Source: Parachlamydiales bacterium (GTDB taxonomy: Bacteria; Chlamydiota; Chlamydiia; Chlamydiales; Parachlamydiaceae). From it: DNA of 64,000 nt. The stretch is taken from the NCBI GenBank assembly GCA_020051075.1, contig JAGVJP010000011.1, forward strand, positions 1 through 64,000, written 5' to 3'. The notes under the pieces are model-generated. The model was not told the origin of the DNA. It did no database searches and worked only from the letters and a program-made list of their open reading frames with translations. The position numbers were made by a program, and so were the translations under genes. The stretch's first letter is position 1. Every line of letters begins with the position of its first letter. Below, one piece after another: positions 61,496-64,000 of this stretch.

Positions 61496-62284
61496 TTAGG
61501 AAGACGACCGTTGATCTAATTGAGCCAAGATCTCAAACGCTTCAGCAGCTGAGATTGTTCCACTGCATTCCGTTTCGCAGCTGATTTCCCGATCACGAGA
61601 ACCAGCAAAAGCATTTGAGAACGATAAAGAGTAGTTTTCTGGCTGATAGAACAACACGTTGTCTGCAGCAGAGCTTCTTCTGTCATGATAACTTGATGAT
61701 GGATATGCTTCCCGATCGATTGGATTAAATCCTTGGATATAAACATGAAGTCGATAGATTGAAGGGGTAACAACACTGACAGATGGATTCTGAGCATATG
61801 TTGAATGGTTATAACCATCTGTTTGAACAGTGATTGGATGTTCTTTTTTCGTCGATATCCCTCGAGCGATAAAAACTTTCCTGCCATCCTTCGTTTCCCC
61901 TTGATAGAATGGCTCGGTTAAATCGTTCCATTTCAATCGCTTAATTGCATCACAAATCGATTCGTTTCCTTGATTAATTCTGATGCGAGGATGTTCTCCC
62001 TTAAACAACTCAACGAGAGGATCTTTGCGGCAATTCGAGAGAATGATTTTCGCGAGCATCAAAATCCCAACAATGAGTAGAGGCTTCCGTAAGACAGAAG
62101 ATCTAAATACCGCCTGCGCTAATCCCATCAAGGCTAAAACGACAATGCTCCGTATCGCCACAGCTTTTCCATGCAATAGAGTGGTGTAATTGTTTTTAGG
62201 AAACCATTCGAATTTAGGGTAATTTGAATGAAGGTGAGTGAGAGGACGATTAGAAAAATTAAGATAATTTTGTTGTTGAATCAT
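61496..62284 (-). CDS. Inc-like protein with paralogue at 62629-63507
   Basis: The 262-residue protein has a bilobed hydrophobic domain near residues 43-85 (SIVVLALMGLAQAVFRSS, LLIVGILMLAKIILS) with short polar N-terminus and no signal peptide, as in chlamydial Inc proteins. The C-terminal part contains SICDAIKRLKWNDLTEPFYQ, DGRKVFIARGISTK and CSGTISAAEAFEILAQLD, all shared with the next gene. AAAGGATTATCT precedes the ATG. Function is unknown; secretion into the inclusion membrane is predicted from topology alone. Confidence 0.72.
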   Translation of the reverse strand: MIQQQNYLNFSNRPLTHLHSNYPKFEWFPKNNYTTLLHGKAVAIRSIVVLALMGLAQAVFRSSVLRKPLLIVGILMLAKIILSNCRKDPLVELFKGEHPRIRINQGNESICDAIKRLKWNDLTEPFYQGETKDGRKVFIARGISTKKEHPITVQTDGYNHSTYAQNPSVSVVTPSIYRLHVYIQGFNPIDREAYPSSSYHDRRSSAADNVLFYQPENYSLSFSNAFAGSRDREISCETECSGTISAAEAFEILAQLDQRSSS

Positions 62285-62424
62285 AGATAATCCTTTATTG
62301 GGTTATTTTATAGTTAAAAATGAGAGGATAGCATGCATACAAATTGCTGTCTAATAAATTTCGTGCTCAATGTATCTTATCATAATCCTTCCCTTTTTCT
62401 CCTCTTTGCGCCAAATCACATGTG

Positions 62425-62610
62425 CTTGTCAACAGTGTTCTCCGAAAAAGCGGAAGAGGGCTTCCGCACTCCAAACGCTTCGCGAAAACAGAGAAAAAAT
62501 TGAATACATGAAGCCTTGGAACAGGCGTCTCCAAGATTACTCAATGGCTTCGCGAAGCGTTTGGAGTGCGGAAGTCCTCTTCCGCTTTCTCGGAGAACAC
62601 TATTGGCAAG
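62425..62610. repeat. 62-bp-arm palindrome between the two Inc-like genes
   Basis: CTTGTCAACAGTGTTCTCCG to CGCTTCGCGAA (62425-62486) pairs with 62549-62610 with only a few mismatches, leaving a loop of 62 bases. The arms contain GCGGAAGAGG and CTTCCGCACTCCAAACGC. The word family differs from the other repeats in the window. It fills most of the 344-bp gap between the paralogues (62285-62628). Confidence 0.92.
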
Positions 62611-62628
62611 GATCTGTAGGCATAGCTG

Positions 62629-63507
62629 TTATTGCAATTGAGCGAAGATCTCAAATGCATCGGCGCTTGAAATTGTACCGCTGAACTTAGTTTCACAATT
62701 AGCAGTTGATACGACTGAACATTCAGGATTGACAAAGGAATGCCCAGCGCGTCTCGGAGAAAAAGTATTTCCTTGAAAGGGGGAAAAAACCGCATGAAGC
62801 CGTTCCTCAGTTCTCGCAAACATCTTTGCTTCAGGACCATTACCAAACTTATGGCTAAGACCTACGGTATCGCTTGGGCTAAACCTTTCAATATAAACTC
62901 TTAAACGGCTGCTTGGGAATGGGATGTCTGTAGCTCTAGGTTTCTGTTTTTTGGTGAATCGAACACCTGTGGTCGTACGCTCCAGCTGTTGAGGATCTGT
63001 GGTCACTCCTCTGATGATGAAGACATTTCTTCCATCCAACGTTGTCGTTCGATAAAGCGGCTGGTCTAGATCTTCCCACCGTAAGCCTCTAATCGCACTG
63101 CAAATGGATTGGTCTACCCCTTGTCTAAGATCGAGTTGCGGTAATTGGTTCAACCGAGTCTCAAGAGACTGCTGATTAGTGGAATTAGCAGATGAGTTTC
63201 TTGTAGGAAGATGCTTGCAGAAGAATTCGACGAGAGGATCTTTAGCGATGAGATGGGTATAGACTGTCTTCAAAGAAAAAAGGACGCCTACAACAGCGAC
63301 AAAGCGACGTAAACGCGGATATGATTTGAGCAGAAGCATCGCTAAACCTGTCAAAGCTAATGCCACAACAGTACGGATCATCACAACATTTTTTGGCAAT
63401 CGTGTGGAAAACTGTTGATCAAACGCATATGACCACTGAAAATTTGGGTATTGCGCTTGAAGTTGTTGGGGAGTTGCGCCGCTAAAAGTGAGGTGTGCAG
63501 GAGTCAT
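62629..63507 (-). CDS. Inc-like protein, paralogue of 61496-62284
   Basis: The 292-residue protein has the same layout: a hydrophobic pair near residues 45-85 (TVVALALTGLAMLLLKS, FVAVVGVLFSLKTVYTHLI), then a longer linker, SICSAIRGLRWEDLDQPLYR, DGRNVFIIRGVTTD and FSGTISSADAFEIFAQLQ. AAGGATTGTT precedes the ATG. The two genes are in tandem and probably arose by duplication, with the middle regions diverging. The conserved cytoplasm-facing end may bind a shared partner. Confidence 0.72.
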   Translation of the reverse strand: MTPAHLTFSGATPQQLQAQYPNFQWSYAFDQQFSTRLPKNVVMIRTVVALALTGLAMLLLKSYPRLRRFVAVVGVLFSLKTVYTHLIAKDPLVEFFCKHLPTRNSSANSTNQQSLETRLNQLPQLDLRQGVDQSICSAIRGLRWEDLDQPLYRTTTLDGRNVFIIRGVTTDPQQLERTTTGVRFTKKQKPRATDIPFPSSRLRVYIERFSPSDTVGLSHKFGNGPEAKMFARTEERLHAVFSPFQGNTFSPRRAGHSFVNPECSVVSTANCETKFSGTISSADAFEIFAQLQ

Positions 63508-63612
63508 ATAACAATCCTTATTGTATTATAGGTTAAACAAAAAGATTCATAAAACGATAAAAAGTGATTATAGCATTCGATATAAAGCTTGTCTAGATTT
63601 AAAAGTAACCAC

Positions 63613-64000
63613 TTATTGCTCTAGCAATTGGTCTAACATATGATCTTGCGCCGCTCTAGCATACTGCTCTAGCATACGATCTAGCGCAGCCCGATCACCC
63701 TGTTCGCAGTCCGCACCAAAATCGATGACCAATGCACGAGTACGCAGTAGTCTACCAAAATGACAATCACCCTTAGAATATTCATGAGCAACAAAGCTAT
63801 CAGGGAACCTAATCAAATTTTGCACTGCTGTCAAACCATCCGAATCAATCGCATTAATGTCAAAGCCATAATTGACCAGCTGTTGAATCGCCTCTTTGCT
63901 TCCGGCCATCGTCCAAAGTCTCACTTGCTCGTTTGGAGAAAAATCTTCTACTTTAACTAAACGCCTTTGTAAAACATAAGTTAAGTAAACTGGAGACGAT
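63613..64000 (-). CDS. Partial ankyrin-repeat protein
   Basis: The frame remains open to the window end (the visible part begins within ...VYLTYVLQRRLVKVEDFSP), so the gene is cut by the window edge. AGSKEAIQQLVNYGFDINAIDSDGLTAVQNLI is an ankyrin unit, and LVIDFGADCEQGDR ends another. The C-terminal tail has the local repeat DRMLEQYARAAQDHMLDQLLEQ. Ankyrin proteins near Inc-like genes in Chlamydiae are often effectors. A GTG at 63924 lies inside the frame and need not be the start. Confidence 0.7.
   Translation of the reverse strand, partial: SSPVYLTYVLQRRLVKVEDFSPNEQVRLWTMAGSKEAIQQLVNYGFDINAIDSDGLTAVQNLIRFPDSFVAHEYSKGDCHFGRLLRTRALVIDFGADCEQGDRAALDRMLEQYARAAQDHMLDQLLEQ

Overview
The window comes from a member of the Chlamydiae, most likely an environmental (amoeba- or arthropod-associated) lineage rather than Chlamydia itself. 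The clearest evidence is the adjacent pair at 5633-7930: a very small cysteine-rich lipoprotein (OmcA-like) followed by a large cysteine-rich outer-membrane protein (OmcB-like), the signature of the disulfide-linked chlamydial envelope. Several proteins have the bilobed hydrophobic pattern of chlamydial inclusion-membrane (Inc) proteins, and there are candidate ankyrin effectors. Peptidoglycan and LPS genes, UDP-glucose dehydrogenase, arginine decarboxylase and a secreted cellulase suggest a less reduced genome than the animal pathogens have. No species is assigned.

Layout. 1-3.6 kb: a sugar operon on the minus strand (ROK kinase, HAD hydrolase, class I aldolase) bounded by two long palindromes, then an HdeD-like membrane protein. 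3.7-5.1 kb: MBL-fold/rhodanese persulfide dioxygenase. 5.6-8 kb: omcA/omcB-like genes. 8-14.6 kb: unknown proteins and a HEAT-like gene whose 3' end is duplicated on the far side of an inserted AlbA_2-type regulator gene. 15-23.3 kb: LptD-like protein, UDP-glucose dehydrogenase, prenyl synthase and two exported or anchored unknowns. 23.5-32 kb: accessory genes, namely a DUF234-type ATPase behind three palindromes, RlmN, an ankyrin protein with a caspase-like His/Cys motif, a frameshifted CbrC-family gene and an MBL hydrolase. 32-40.4 kb: PBP1C and a bacterial alpha-2-macroglobulin. 40.7-47.4 kb: heptosyltransferase and pseudouridine synthase, then the translation cluster tRNA-Val, ThrRS-like protein, infC, rpmI, rplT, pheS. 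47.6-52 kb: TorF-like porin and a run of small membrane proteins, four of them paralogous. 52.3-59.5 kb: SpeA, a deoxyhypusine-synthase-like protein, a GxxExxY protein, an amino-acid permease, a PuuD-like hydrolase and a MATE exporter. 60-64 kb: GH5 cellulase, two paralogous Inc-like proteins and a partial ankyrin gene.

Intergenic DNA is unusually structured. At least six families of short-word inverted repeats, built on words such as CAGGATAGG, AGGGACCTA, ATGGACTTT, GGCACG, CACAGAGG and CGCAAAG, form hairpins of roughly 60 to 350 bp between genes. A separate palindromic element with the core GCCAAAGCCCCGGGGTTG occurs at three loci, once as a half element in frame inside pbpC.

The strongest candidates for new biology are the in-frame palindromic insertion in pbpC, the ankyrin/clan-CD-like protease, the AlbA_2 cassette flanked by a duplicated gene end, the palindrome-linked ATPase, the ThrRS-derived protein at the usual thrS position, the four-gene membrane-protein family, and the SpeA/DHS-like polyamine locus. 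All assignments are from reading the sequence; no database search was run.
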